Of a DNA stretch of 64,000 nt, positions 1 through 9,752 are shown one piece after another. The translations under genes and the position numbers were made by a program. Under the pieces are notes generated by a model, which searched no databases, was not told where the DNA came from, and saw only the letters and a list, made by a program, of their open reading frames with translations. The stretch is from Pseudomonadota bacterium (GTDB lineage: Bacteria; Myxococcota_A; UBA796; GCA-2862545): the NCBI GenBank assembly GCA_023954855.1, contig JAGSGY010000016.1, forward strand, positions 25,316 to 89,315, given 5' to 3'. Numbering within the stretch: the stretch's first letter is position 1; the number at the start of each line of letters is the position of its first letter.

Positions 1-3000
1 GAGGGCTTCACCGTCGCGAACGCTGGCGGATACGGCATCTCGTTGACGACAGGCCTGTTCGTCGGCAGCGACCTCGTCTTTGACAGCCTTGGGGCGAACA
101 CCACGGGAACCCTCGGCGGCGCGGTGTTCCTCGACGCGACGGACGCCCAGCTCAAGGACGTGCAGTTCACCTCATGTGCGGCCGAGTCCGGAGGTGCGGT
201 CGCTCAAGTCAACGGCGGCGAGCTCATCATTACCAACGGCGCCTTCTCCCAAAATGCCGCAGACAACGGGGGGGCGATTTACCTGAACCGCTCTCGCTTT
301 GCGATGCATCTTGGCAGCTTCACCTCGAACACTGCGGCGGTGGACGGCGGAGCGATCTTTGCGGAGTCGGACAGCTGGCTCGATGTGGACCCGACTGGCG
401 AGACGGCGGCGCTCGCCTACCTCGAGGGTGTGCAGCTCACCGGCAACTCTGCCGGGGCGCGTGGTGGGCACATCGCGGGTATTGGCGAGGGCATGTACGT
501 CGTGGGGTCGATTGACTCGGACTTCGAGTCGGGCACGGCTGGAACCCTCGGCGGCGCCATCTTCACGGACGGGCAGGGCGTCGATCTCGACACGTCGACG
601 CTCTCCCAGAACCGGGCGGCGAGTGGAGGGGCCATCTACGCCGATGTGAGCAGCTTGGACCTCAACCGCGTGGAACTGACGAGCAACGTCGCTGTCAGTG
701 GATCGGGCGGTGCGGTGTATGTCGAGGGAACAGCGGCGGAGCGCCGGGGCGTTCTGGCAGGCGTCAACTTGGCGGGTGTGGTCGCGGCTTCGAACACGGC
801 GACCAGCGGCCAGGGTGGCGCGGTGCGCGTCGAAGGGGCGCTCAACCTCCAGGGTTCGACGCTCCGCGACAACGAAGCCATCGATGGCGCCGCGGTCTGG
901 CTACAGGGCCGCGCGAACCAAGCTGCGAACGGGCGCATCGACGCCTCGACGTTCGAGGCCAACGTCGCGACCGGCGAGGGTGGCGCGCTGCACGTGATGG
1001 GTACGGCACGAGCCCAGATTTGGGATTCCAGCTTCGTGTCGAACGAGGCGTTGTTCGGCGGCGCCGTGCGTCTGCTGGAGCCGACGACAGAGGTGTCGAG
1101 CTCGACCATTGACCGGAGCACGTGGTCGGGAAACTCGGCCACAGACGGAGGTGCCGTCGCGGTGTCGATGCGTGCGCTCACCGTCTCCGACTCTCACTTT
1201 GACGCCAACAGCGTGTCCTCAGCAGGCGGTGCTCTGGCGGGTGAGGGGGCCGAGATCACGCTTCTGCGCACCTTCTTCGACGAGAACGTGGCGACGGACG
1301 GCGGTGGCCTGTTCGTCGACCTGAACTCGTTTGTGACCGTGGATGCGTCGGTGTTCTCGGGCAACGTGGCCACGGCGGGCGGTGCCATGGCGAGCCTGTC
1401 TTCCGAGATTGATGCCGAGCACACCTGGTTCTGTGAGAATGGCGCCTCCACGCACGGAAGCGTGCTCTCTGCCGTCGACATGCGGGGCTTTCATACCTTC
1501 GCGTCATCGGGCTTCGCCGGCAACACCGGAGGCGCGAGCGTGCTCTACGCGCACGGGGCCGACTCCACGGACAGCGGTGCCCCTCTCACGGTCAACACGA
1601 GCTCCTTCGCCGAGAATGTGGCGAGTGGCGGCACCTTGGTCATCGATGCGGCCGTCACGACCGTGCCAGCGGCGTACGGGGCGTCCTACCAGAACTACTT
1701 CGCGGATGGGGCCGGAGCGCAGGTCTCGCTGGACACCGCCACCAATCAGTGGCTCTCCACCGAGGACCTCTTCCAGGACTACAGCCCCGAGGTCTCTCCG
1801 GGCACGGTGGATGTCAGCAGCTTTGTGCTCGATGGCATGGACCCGCTGTTTCCGTCGTGGACGACGGCCGCGGGCTGCGCGGGTGACTTGACGCCGGATC
1901 CGGTCTACACGACCACGCCTTACGCCGTACGCACCGACAGCGCGGACGCGCTGTTCAGCGATAGCGATAGCGACGGCTTCACCGCTGCGGAGGGGGACTG
2001 CAACCCCGACAATGGCGCGGTGTTCCCGGGTGCGACCGAGATCGATGGTGACGGCATCGACCAGAACTGCGACGGTCTGGATGGCCAGGACTACGATGGG
2101 GACGGTGTCGAAGATGCGGTCGACTGCCGGTACTCCGATGCCACCGTTCCCGGCGCCGAGGTCTGGTACGACGGTGATGACTCGGACTGCAACGGAGTGT
2201 CGGACTGGGACCAGGACCTTGACCGCTTCGAGGTCTTCGTAGTCGGCGACCACGAGGAGTCCAGCGCACCGTTCTTGCTGCGCATGGCGGACTGCGATGA
2301 CACCGACGGCGACATCTTCCCCGGGGCACCCGAGACCTGGTACGACGGCGTCGACTCGGACTGCGACGCCTTGAACGACTTCGACCAAGACTTCGATGGC
2401 TACGTGGCGACGGCTCACAACGGCGAGGTGGGTGGGAGTGCCGTGTCGACAGACGACTGTGATGACCTGCGCGGCGATGTCTACCCAGGCGCCGAGGATG
2501 CTTGGTACGACGGCCTCGACGCCGACTGCGCAGGCAACAACGACTTCGACCAGGACGGCGATGGCTATGTCGCGATCGGCTACGAGGATGGCGTCGGCTC
2601 CCTCCTGACAGGAGACTGCGACGACCTGGTGGCGACGGTGAATCCCGGCGCGACGGACACTGTCGGCAATGAGATCGACGACGACTGCGATGGCCGCGTC
2701 GACGTGGACATCACCACCGACACGGACCGCGACGGTGTGCCCGACCTCTACGAAGAGCAGTACGGCACCGACCCGTTCGACCCTGACTCAGACGGTGACG
2801 GTATCTACGACGGCAAGGAGTGGCACGATAGCTGCGACACCTACACCTTCGCGGATGACCCGCCGGTCGACACCGACGGGGACTCGATCATCGATGCGCT
2901 CGACCTCGATTCCGACGGCGACGGCCTGTCGGACACACAGGATGGCCTCGCCGACATCGATGATGACTGCCTCGAGAACTACCGCGACACCGACAACGAC

Positions 3001-3243
3001 GGTGATGGCGTGTCGACGGCCGATGAGGTCGAGGCGGGCACCGATCCCGACAACCCGGACACCGACGGCGACGGCTTGCTCGACGGCGACGATCCGGACC
3101 CGCTCGTTGACGAGAGCGACATCGTCGACACCGGCCCGGTGGACCCGCCAGTCGAAGAGGACTGCGGCTGCAGTTCCTCGGGGTCGAGTTCGATGGGGCT
3201 GTTCTTCCTGCCGCTTCTGGCGCTCCTGCGGCGCAGGGCCTAG
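1..3243 (+). CDS. Giant beta-helix surface protein with MopE-type and TSP3 repeats and MYXO-CTERM-like tag (5' partial)
   Basis: The reading frame is open from base 1, so the gene starts left of the window; 1080 residues are visible. The first ~600 residues are irregular repeats built on 'GGA' and 'N.A..GGA' steps, typical of right-handed parallel beta-helix (pectate-lyase-like) adhesins. Residues ~650-920 hold four or five Asp/Cys-rich units ('DCNPDNGAVFPGA', 'DQNCDG') matching the putative metal-binding motif of MopE-type proteins. Residues ~920-1040 are thrombospondin type 3-like DxDxDG calcium-binding repeats. The C-terminus has a 'CGC' motif, a hydrophobic stretch and RRR, like the MYXO-CTERM sorting tag. 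Likely exported and cell-surface anchored; ligand unknown. Confidence 0.85.
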   Translation, partial: EGFTVANAGGYGISLTTGLFVGSDLVFDSLGANTTGTLGGAVFLDATDAQLKDVQFTSCAAESGGAVAQVNGGELIITNGAFSQNAADNGGAIYLNRSRFAMHLGSFTSNTAAVDGGAIFAESDSWLDVDPTGETAALAYLEGVQLTGNSAGARGGHIAGIGEGMYVVGSIDSDFESGTAGTLGGAIFTDGQGVDLDTSTLSQNRAASGGAIYADVSSLDLNRVELTSNVAVSGSGGAVYVEGTAAERRGVLAGVNLAGVVAASNTATSGQGGAVRVEGALNLQGSTLRDNEAIDGAAVWLQGRANQAANGRIDASTFEANVATGEGGALHVMGTARAQIWDSSFVSNEALFGGAVRLLEPTTEVSSSTIDRSTWSGNSATDGGAVAVSMRALTVSDSHFDANSVSSAGGALAGEGAEITLLRTFFDENVATDGGGLFVDLNSFVTVDASVFSGNVATAGGAMASLSSEIDAEHTWFCENGASTHGSVLSAVDMRGFHTFASSGFAGNTGGASVLYAHGADSTDSGAPLTVNTSSFAENVASGGTLVIDAAVTTVPAAYGASYQNYFADGAGAQVSLDTATNQWLSTEDLFQDYSPEVSPGTVDVSSFVLDGMDPLFPSWTTAAGCAGDLTPDPVYTTTPYAVRTDSADALFSDSDSDGFTAAEGDCNPDNGAVFPGATEIDGDGIDQNCDGLDGQDYDGDGVEDAVDCRYSDATVPGAEVWYDGDDSDCNGVSDWDQDLDRFEVFVVGDHEESSAPFLLRMADCDDTDGDIFPGAPETWYDGVDSDCDALNDFDQDFDGYVATAHNGEVGGSAVSTDDCDDLRGDVYPGAEDAWYDGLDADCAGNNDFDQDGDGYVAIGYEDGVGSLLTGDCDDLVATVNPGATDTVGNEIDDDCDGRVDVDITTDTDRDGVPDLYEEQYGTDPFDPDSDGDGIYDGKEWHDSCDTYTFADDPPVDTDGDSIIDALDLDSDGDGLSDTQDGLADIDDDCLENYRDTDNDGDGVSTADEVEAGTDPDNPDTDGDGLLDGDDPDPLVDESDIVDTGPVDPPVEEDCGCSSSGSSSMGLFFLPLLALLRRRA

Positions 3244-3462
3244 TCGCGGCGGCCCGTCCCTGGCATGACCGCTGCTCGGCGGCCAAACGCGGTGCCAGCC
3301 TCGCTTTGTGACCTACCTAACAACTCGTTCAGTCCGGTCCCGAACCGATGACCCCCCATACGAGAAGTGCAGAACAACGTCGACCCGCAGGGTTTACCTG
3401 CGTGGTCGTAGTTCCAGTGTCCGGGATTCACCCGTGGTTTTGCCGAGTATTAGGGGAAGACG

Positions 3463-4269
3463 ATGTACAGCTGCGAGCTCTTGTCGGTCACAGACAAGGA
3501 ACTGACCTTTGACGTCCGGCCCACCGGCGACATCCGAGATTTGCCGAGCAGTCGGGTCTTCGCCGCGTCCCTTCTGGGCGAGGTCCTCTCCAACCTAGGA
3601 GATGTCTCCGGCCTGCCGTGTGCGGACCGGATCGAGGCGGCGCTTGCCCAACGCGACGCCGTGAGCCCCATCGACGTTCCGAAGTCTCTCTACGCCCTCG
3701 CCAAGCGGTGGGACCACGTGGCCGATCACAGCTTTCTCGTCAACCTCGAGTTTGGCGGCCCGTTCAGCAATCCCCCTACGGGGACCGAAGTCGCCTGTGT
3801 GCACATGAAGCTGACAGTCGCTCCTGCGCTCAAGACAGCGGTGCCGGTGATCAAGTCGCTGATCGGGGAAGTGTTCCTGGCCTTGGCCGACGACCACAAC
3901 TCGAAGTCGGTGAAGGTGGAGGTTCGGGAACGGCCTCCAGAGAACACACTGTGGCAATTCATCTGCTCGGACTCTCCTGAGCGTGTGCGCCTTCCCAGAA
4001 AGGGCTGGTTCGCCGGAGCGGTCGACGTGCACCTGTGGGGAGAGAACATTCGGTCCGACTCTACTGGCAGTGAATACGCCTGGGTCGCCAAGCATGAGAG
4101 CTGGGTGTTGGGTTCGGTGGTGGCGCGCAGCTGTTCCGTACGAAGGGGCCGACTGACCATCAAAGGATGCTGGATCGACCAGCGGGGTACGCTCGAAGAG
4201 CTCGAGGAGATCATTCGCGCGAACCCCAAATACCCGGCTGAAAAGCAAGTAAAGCGCGGGCTGCCGTAG
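3463..4269 (+). CDS. Unrecognised cytosolic protein, 268 aa
   Basis: I do not recognise this family. The start is the ATG preceded by an AGGGGAAG-like ribosome site. There is no signal peptide, membrane segment or obvious metal motif. The composition is mixed alpha/beta with valine-rich strands, for example a segment near residue 145 with 'SVKVEVRERP'. It sits alone between the surface-protein gene and a convergent methyltransferase gene, so context gives no function. Codon use looks like that of the neighbours, which supports it being a real gene. Confidence 0.7.
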   Translation: MYSCELLSVTDKELTFDVRPTGDIRDLPSSRVFAASLLGEVLSNLGDVSGLPCADRIEAALAQRDAVSPIDVPKSLYALAKRWDHVADHSFLVNLEFGGPFSNPPTGTEVACVHMKLTVAPALKTAVPVIKSLIGEVFLALADDHNSKSVKVEVRERPPENTLWQFICSDSPERVRLPRKGWFAGAVDVHLWGENIRSDSTGSEYAWVAKHESWVLGSVVARSCSVRRGRLTIKGCWIDQRGTLEELEEIIRANPKYPAEKQVKRGLP

Positions 4270-4291
4270 GCTGCCGGCGGTCTGGGGAGCT

Positions 4292-4309
4292 GCGCGTGTC
4301 GAAACGCGC
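4292..4309. terminator. Hairpin between convergent genes
   Basis: A perfect 6-bp stem (GCGCGT / ACGCGC) with a 6-base loop lies in the 51-bp gap between two convergent stop codons. It has no T-run, so it could be a weak bidirectional terminator or an mRNA 3'-end stabiliser. A closely similar hairpin follows the hemN-like gene at 55897. Confidence 0.4.
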
Positions 4310-4320
4310 CATGATGGTCG

Positions 4321-5907
4321 CTACGCGGACTCGGCGCGCTTGTCGGCGAGCTCTTGGAGGCGCACGAACACCTCCTCGTCGTCCGGCGAGAAGGCCTGCG
4401 CGAGGTGCAGGTGCGTGACGGCATCAGCGTCGCGCCCGAGCTCTTCCAGGCACAGCGCGAGGTTGTAGTGCACTGCGAAGTCGGGACCGTCGTCGACGAG
4501 CGAACTCTCGAGGAACGGCAGCGCGAGCTCGGCCAGGTCGAGCTCCATGTAGGTCCGGCCGAGGTGAAACGCGACGCACTCGTGGGTGTCGATGCGGTAG
4601 TGCCGCTCCCAGATCTTGGGCATGGCTGCGAGCAGATCCTCGCGCTGCACATCCGTCGCTTCGTCGACGAGGTCGGGGAGGGTATCGGCCAACATCGCGA
4701 AGGTGGAGGAGTCGTAGTGACTCAGGCGAATCAGACTCAGCATCAGCTCTACAGACAGCTCGCTCGGCTCCGGTAGTGCGTCGCCGAGGCGCTCGAAGTC
4801 GGCGGGGCCGTAGTCGTTCAGCCAGTGCGCATACGCCCGCGTGACGTGTTCTTCGACCCCCGCTTGTTGCGTGAGCAGGCAGGCCGAGATGGTGAAGCTC
4901 GTATCGGCTGAGTCGGCATGCCAGGCGTGTCCGCCCATCGCCTCGAACATGTGGGCGACGGCATGCAGGTTGGCGGTGACCGAGATCGAGCCGTGCGCGA
5001 CGACCGCCGGCGGCTGGCCCTCCCACTCGGGAACGTAGCGGTGGCCCTTGTCTGCGCAGAGGAACAGCGTCTCACGGTCGGCGACGAGTGGCCGAAGGGT
5101 ACGCAGAAACGGGGTGGGAATGAAGACATCCCCGTCCTCGAGTTGCTCGGCGTACACGCGAAGGAGGTCGTCGAACACGGGGTCCGCGTAGTGGCTGTCA
5201 CCGAGGGGCACGGGCTTGATGTCGAGCTTGACGTCGGCGACCGCCCCGCCCTCGGGGATGCCTGCCCGGACCCAGAGTTCGTGTGCGGCGCCGTCCCGAA
5301 AGCGGAAGGCGTCCTGGCGCACCGAGTCGACGATGTAGTTGGCGAGCAGTGCGAGCGGGGCGGTCGCACTCAGCTCTTCGTCGCGAAGTTCGAGTCGCGG
5401 GGGGCCTGGCTGCTCGAGGTCCAGCAGCGCGAAGTCCACCGCACCCGCCGCGATGAGAGGCTGCATCGTCGGGTGCTGCTTGCAGGCGTCGATGTTCTTG
5501 CGGCTGAGGTCGGTGATGACGACGACGACCGCGGGTGAGGTGCGCAGTCGCTGACGCTGTAAGGCCATGGCGACGCGAGCGCCGAGCCTTCCGGTACCAG
5601 CGCCGAGCTCGAGGACGTAGACCGGCTCGTCACTGGGGGTGAGCGCCTCGGCCCACGCGAGTACCGTCGCTGCATAGGCCTCTGCCATGTGGCAGTTCGT
5701 CGTCGCCTGTGTCGGCACATCTGCGCTCGACCACGCGTCCGGGCCTCGGTCCTCGTAGTACTCGCGGACCAGATCCCACAGCACGGACTGCGACATCGGC
5801 ACCGATTCTTCTAGCCAGCGAACCAAGGCGTCTCCCTGTGCGGCGACTATCGCGCTGGTGGGTTCAGGGCCGGAACCGACGCGTGTGGGAGTTCGCGGGC
5901 AGGCCAT
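4321..5907 (-). CDS. SAM-dependent methyltransferase-like protein with C-terminal TPR region
   Basis: About 528 residues from ATG 5907. ATGs at 5928 and 5925 are alternatives; none has a convincing ribosome site. The N-terminal half has the class I SAM-binding glycine motif 'VLELGAGTGRLGARVA' followed by 'VVVVITDLS' at the end of strand 2, giving a Rossmann-type methyltransferase. The C-terminal ~110 residues form tetratricopeptide-like helices ('AVHYNLALCLEELGRDADAV'). The TPR part suggests binding of a partner protein, and the substrate cannot be inferred. The gene follows the propeller-cytochrome lipoprotein gene on the same strand with a short gap. Confidence 0.75.
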   Translation of the reverse strand: MACPRTPTRVGSGPEPTSAIVAAQGDALVRWLEESVPMSQSVLWDLVREYYEDRGPDAWSSADVPTQATTNCHMAEAYAATVLAWAEALTPSDEPVYVLELGAGTGRLGARVAMALQRQRLRTSPAVVVVITDLSRKNIDACKQHPTMQPLIAAGAVDFALLDLEQPGPPRLELRDEELSATAPLALLANYIVDSVRQDAFRFRDGAAHELWVRAGIPEGGAVADVKLDIKPVPLGDSHYADPVFDDLLRVYAEQLEDGDVFIPTPFLRTLRPLVADRETLFLCADKGHRYVPEWEGQPPAVVAHGSISVTANLHAVAHMFEAMGGHAWHADSADTSFTISACLLTQQAGVEEHVTRAYAHWLNDYGPADFERLGDALPEPSELSVELMLSLIRLSHYDSSTFAMLADTLPDLVDEATDVQREDLLAAMPKIWERHYRIDTHECVAFHLGRTYMELDLAELALPFLESSLVDDGPDFAVHYNLALCLEELGRDADAVTHLHLAQAFSPDDEEVFVRLQELADKRAESA

Positions 5908-5956
5908 CGCTCCGCTGCTGGACATCATCGTCTGGGAATGGCGGTGGGTCTCGCTG

Positions 5957-8900
5957 CTACTCGTCGAGCGCCAGCAGATAGGCCTCGAGCTGCGCGAGCT
6001 CGGTGCTCCCGAGCGTGCTGAGGGTGCCGTGGGCGTCACCGGGATTGCGGTCGACCAGCAACTCGGTCAGCGTCTCTGCGCTCCCGTCATGCAGCCAAGG
6101 TCCGCCGTCCCACAGACCGAGAAGGGTCGGGGTGTCCAGCCCGGTGAGCGTCTCTCCGCGCCGCTGACCAGAGGCTGCGGTGAGTGTGCCGACGTCGTGG
6201 AGGCCGGTTCCGCTATCCGTCAGCGAGGCGCCGGCGTGGCAGCTGTCGCAGCCGAGCGCAAAGAAGCGGCTCTCTCCGCTCACAGCTTCGGTTGGCAACG
6301 AACCATCGGGGTTTCTGAATGGACTGGCGGGGAAGGTGTCCAGCGAGGCGACATAGGCGGCCAGGTCATCGAGCTCCGTGGAAAGCCCTGCCTTGGGGTC
6401 GCCGAGAGGGTCCGAGCGTGTGCCGGTCTCGAAGTCCGCGTCCGAGAGGAAGCCCGTGCCCCCAAAGCCGTTGCGGATGTCGTTCTCGAAGTCTTGAATC
6501 TCGTCGAAGTTGGCGGTCCAGTGCACGGGTCCATGCGCTGTTCCCGCGCGGCCGCGAAGGTCGGTGGTGTTTCGCAAGCCCTCGCCGCGCTCGGTGAAGT
6601 CCCAGACCAGGCCGTCGTGACTGCCGTCGAGGTGGCAGGAAGCGCAGCTGATGTAGCCATCCATGCTCATGCGGGGGTCGCTGGCGTTGTTGAAGATGCG
6701 CTTGCCGGAGAGAGCGGCTTCAGTGAGCTGTTCGGTGCTCACGAGGTCGACCCTCGCGAGCTCGGCGGGGGCAAAGGATGAGCCGTCGAGTACCCCTGCG
6801 ACATCGAGCACCGTCAGTTGGCGATCGAGCCATGCGTGTACGAAGAGCCGTGTCCCGTCCTCTGAGAGGGCGAGGCTGCGCGGCGCGGCGCCCACGAAGC
6901 GCACGGAACCCGCAGTCGCGCCGGAGTAGGCGTCCACGATGGCCACCTCGTTGCTGCCCATCAGCGCCACGAAGACGTAGTCGCCGACGGAGGTGGTGAC
7001 GCCGGCGATGGCGCCCGCACGGTCGTTGAAGTCGATGCGCTCGCCGCTGACCTCGGTGCCAGCTGCCAGATCGAGCTCGCCGAGCACCGTGCGCACGCTG
7101 CTCTCGTGGGTGAGCGTCAGGCCATCGCGGTAGTGCCCACGCAGGATGTTGGACTGCACCGCCGGCACCCACGCCCGCTGTCCCGATGGCGAGACCACCG
7201 GGGCACCGAGGAAGCCTGGCACGCCCCGACTGCGGTCTTCGGCATCGACGGTTTGTTCGTCCACGGGGAGGGTCAGCACGGTCTGGGCTGTGAGGGGATT
7301 GACGTCGACCTCGTGCACGTAGGCGCCGAGGTCAGAGCCTCGAAGCTCGCTGACCCAGAGCGTCTCACCGTCGGGGCCTAGAGCGAGTCCGCAGATGCCT
7401 TGCGCCACCGGCGTGCGTGCCGTCTCGAGGCCGGTGGTGGTGTCGAAGCGAACGACATCTCCGGTCCCAAACTCGCTGACGTACACCGCGTTGGCGGTCG
7501 GGTCGGCCACGACTCCACATGGGGCGGCACCGTGGTCGAGGGGAGTGACCTGAACGACTCCGGCGCTGGTGACCGTTGCGATCGAGTCCTCGCCTTCGAG
7601 GGTCACCCACGCGGTGCCGGAACCGTCGACTGCAACCGAGGACGGCGTGTCGCCGACGGCGACTTCATCGTGCTTCACGAGACCGTCGACGGTGACGCGC
7701 GACACCGTGCCGTTGTCCCGGTTCGCCACCCAAGCGTGGCCACGAACCTCGTCGAGGGCCACGGTGGCGGAACTCAACGCGCGGTCGCCGACGACGGGTC
7801 GATGCACGGTGACTCGCGCGCTGTCGACCACGGTCTGCACGCCATCCGTCGCCCGGACGAACACGTTGACGTGGCCGGGTTCTGAGAACGTGTGCGTGGT
7901 CTCGGTCGCCGAGTCGAAGGCGGTCCAGCTTCCGCTGTCTTCGAAGCGCCAGGCCAGCTCGATGGTGCCGGCGCCGCTCACATCCGCCCGCAGGGCGACG
8001 GGCTGCGAGACCTCGACGTTGCCGGGGTGGACGAGGTCGATGGCGAGGGCTCCAGGTGCCCCGCCGTCGAGCGGGCTCACGGTGAATGTCGATGAGAAGT
8101 CTGCGTCGACCGCGTTCCCGGACCAGTCGTGAAGCCCTCCAGCCACCGCGTTCACCTCGTAGGTGGACCCACGACTCAGCGGGGCGTCCGGCGCGAAGTT
8201 GACGAGGTGGCCTTGCACGGCGAATCGCCCGGGCACGACGTCTCCGCCGACTTCGCGCAGCTCGAGATTGTCGGTCGTGAGCGTCATGTTGTCGATGGCG
8301 TCCGTGAAGGCCAAGCCGACGCGCGTGTTGGCGCCGACGTGTTCACTGCCGTCGCGTGGAAACACAGCGACCACGGCAGGCGGGGCGGTGTCTGGCTCAG
8401 CCTGATGGGGGAACAGCGCGCTGCCGGTGCCGTGGTCGTTGCCGACAAACAGCAGGTTCCCGAATGGGGTGACCTGACCGTGGTCGGCGTTCGGCCGACC
8501 GAGCGAGCCGCGGCCGACCTCGTGGAAGTCTTGCGGGTCGCGGACGTCCACCTTCGCAAAGTCCCCCTCGTTTCCTTGAAACACGAAGCCGTCTTGGGTG
8601 CTGCAGTACAGCTGCTCGTCGATCACCGGGCGATTGCCGACCGAAGTGATCACGTACGGGTCTCGAACGTCGTGGACGGTCATCTGGGCGCCGGCGCCGC
8701 GCACCGACCCGATGATGCGGTCTCCCGAAAAGCAGATCGAGTAGAAGGTCTCGAGGCCGCTGGTCAGCGCACTCGTCAGGTTCGGGTGAGCCGGCTCGGT
8801 GATGTCGAGCACCGCATAGCCACCCCGATCATCCATCGACGAGACCACAAGCTGGTTGCCCACCGCGAAGAGGGGACCGATGCGGAAGCCCCCGAGCTCA

Positions 8901-9649
8901 CCAGGCGGTACCGGGTTTGGGGCGCCGTCGCGGTCGGCCAGCACGGGCGCGTCGGGGTCGGTCGTGTCGACGATGAAGATGCCCTGGTTCGAGCTCGCCA
9001 CGTAGGCGTAGTTGCCCTGCCACGACAGCTGCCAGGCGACGTTGGTGTAGTCACCGGCCTGCACATCGGGCAGATCCAGCGTGCTCACGGGCTGCGGATC
9101 CAGCATGTCGGTGAGGTCCCAGATCTCGATTCCGAGGGCGGTGTGGAACATCGCCAGATCGCGTCCGTCCAGGTGCGAGAAGCCGATGGAGTGCGCCTCG
9201 CGGAAGCCGCCGGTGCGTCCGTCGTAGACCGTCGCGTCGGGGATGTCCTCCACCTCTTCTTCCCGACCGTTCGCGAAGAACTGGTGCTCGGTGTGCACGA
9301 GCTCCGGGGCGCGTGGGTCGGACACGTCGTAGGTGAGCAGCCCACCTCCAGTCAGGCCGCTATCCGAGGCAAACAGCGTGAGCAGGTAGCCGTTGTGCAT
9401 GTAGGCCACGTTGGTGCCGATCGGCTTGACGAGGCGCACCACCGAGGCGGCAGATGGCACTCCACTGTCGCTGTCGATGAAGGCGAGGGGCTCGAAGAGC
9501 TCGTCTTCTGCGTAGCTCAGATTGCCGAGGCCGGGACCGACGCGGCGCTCGACCTCGGGGGCCTCTTCGGTGGGCTTCTTGCAGCCGACGAGGGTGGCGG
9601 TCGCGCAGAGCGCGAAGAGGAGGGACGAACGGAAGAGGCGAGCGTTCAT
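5957..9649 (-). CDS. Beta-propeller lipoprotein with Ig-like domain and di-heme cytochrome c module
   Basis: 1230 residues. It starts with a lipoprotein signal peptide (lipobox 'TLVGC', lipid Cys at residue 23). The N-terminal ~400 residues carry LVIVD-type repeats ('YAYVASSNQGIFIVDTTDPD'). A bacterial Ig-like/SbsA-like segment follows, then a PKD-like part and a second propeller of YVTN/YncE type ('VAVGDTPSSVAVDGSGTAWV'). The last ~250 residues contain two c-type heme sites, CASCH near residue 1002 and CDSCH near 1134, with the spacing seen in di-heme cytochrome c peroxidase/MauG-like proteins. The ribosome site AAGGACAGG precedes ATG 9649. It is probably a periplasmic or outer-membrane redox protein; the substrate is unknown. 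A paralogue lies at 36496-38379. Confidence 0.85.
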   Translation of the reverse strand: MNARLFRSSLLFALCATATLVGCKKPTEEAPEVERRVGPGLGNLSYAEDELFEPLAFIDSDSGVPSAASVVRLVKPIGTNVAYMHNGYLLTLFASDSGLTGGGLLTYDVSDPRAPELVHTEHQFFANGREEEVEDIPDATVYDGRTGGFREAHSIGFSHLDGRDLAMFHTALGIEIWDLTDMLDPQPVSTLDLPDVQAGDYTNVAWQLSWQGNYAYVASSNQGIFIVDTTDPDAPVLADRDGAPNPVPPGELGGFRIGPLFAVGNQLVVSSMDDRGGYAVLDITEPAHPNLTSALTSGLETFYSICFSGDRIIGSVRGAGAQMTVHDVRDPYVITSVGNRPVIDEQLYCSTQDGFVFQGNEGDFAKVDVRDPQDFHEVGRGSLGRPNADHGQVTPFGNLLFVGNDHGTGSALFPHQAEPDTAPPAVVAVFPRDGSEHVGANTRVGLAFTDAIDNMTLTTDNLELREVGGDVVPGRFAVQGHLVNFAPDAPLSRGSTYEVNAVAGGLHDWSGNAVDADFSSTFTVSPLDGGAPGALAIDLVHPGNVEVSQPVALRADVSGAGTIELAWRFEDSGSWTAFDSATETTHTFSEPGHVNVFVRATDGVQTVVDSARVTVHRPVVGDRALSSATVALDEVRGHAWVANRDNGTVSRVTVDGLVKHDEVAVGDTPSSVAVDGSGTAWVTLEGEDSIATVTSAGVVQVTPLDHGAAPCGVVADPTANAVYVSEFGTGDVVRFDTTTGLETARTPVAQGICGLALGPDGETLWVSELRGSDLGAYVHEVDVNPLTAQTVLTLPVDEQTVDAEDRSRGVPGFLGAPVVSPSGQRAWVPAVQSNILRGHYRDGLTLTHESSVRTVLGELDLAAGTEVSGERIDFNDRAGAIAGVTTSVGDYVFVALMGSNEVAIVDAYSGATAGSVRFVGAAPRSLALSEDGTRLFVHAWLDRQLTVLDVAGVLDGSSFAPAELARVDLVSTEQLTEAALSGKRIFNNASDPRMSMDGYISCASCHLDGSHDGLVWDFTERGEGLRNTTDLRGRAGTAHGPVHWTANFDEIQDFENDIRNGFGGTGFLSDADFETGTRSDPLGDPKAGLSTELDDLAAYVASLDTFPASPFRNPDGSLPTEAVSGESRFFALGCDSCHAGASLTDSGTGLHDVGTLTAASGQRRGETLTGLDTPTLLGLWDGGPWLHDGSAETLTELLVDRNPGDAHGTLSTLGSTELAQLEAYLLALDE

Positions 9650-9752
9650 CGCCTGTCCTTAGCATGGTGCTCGTGCCGATGTGCCGTATTGGAGCGGTGT
9701 TTGCAGCGGATCTCGGGATGGACCATCTCAACCTGCAGGGACGTACTGGCGC

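Noticed and set aside
1..3243. Repeats as tandem DNA duplications
   Set aside because: Similarity is at protein level (beta-helix and calcium motifs) with diverged codons, not recent DNA repeats.
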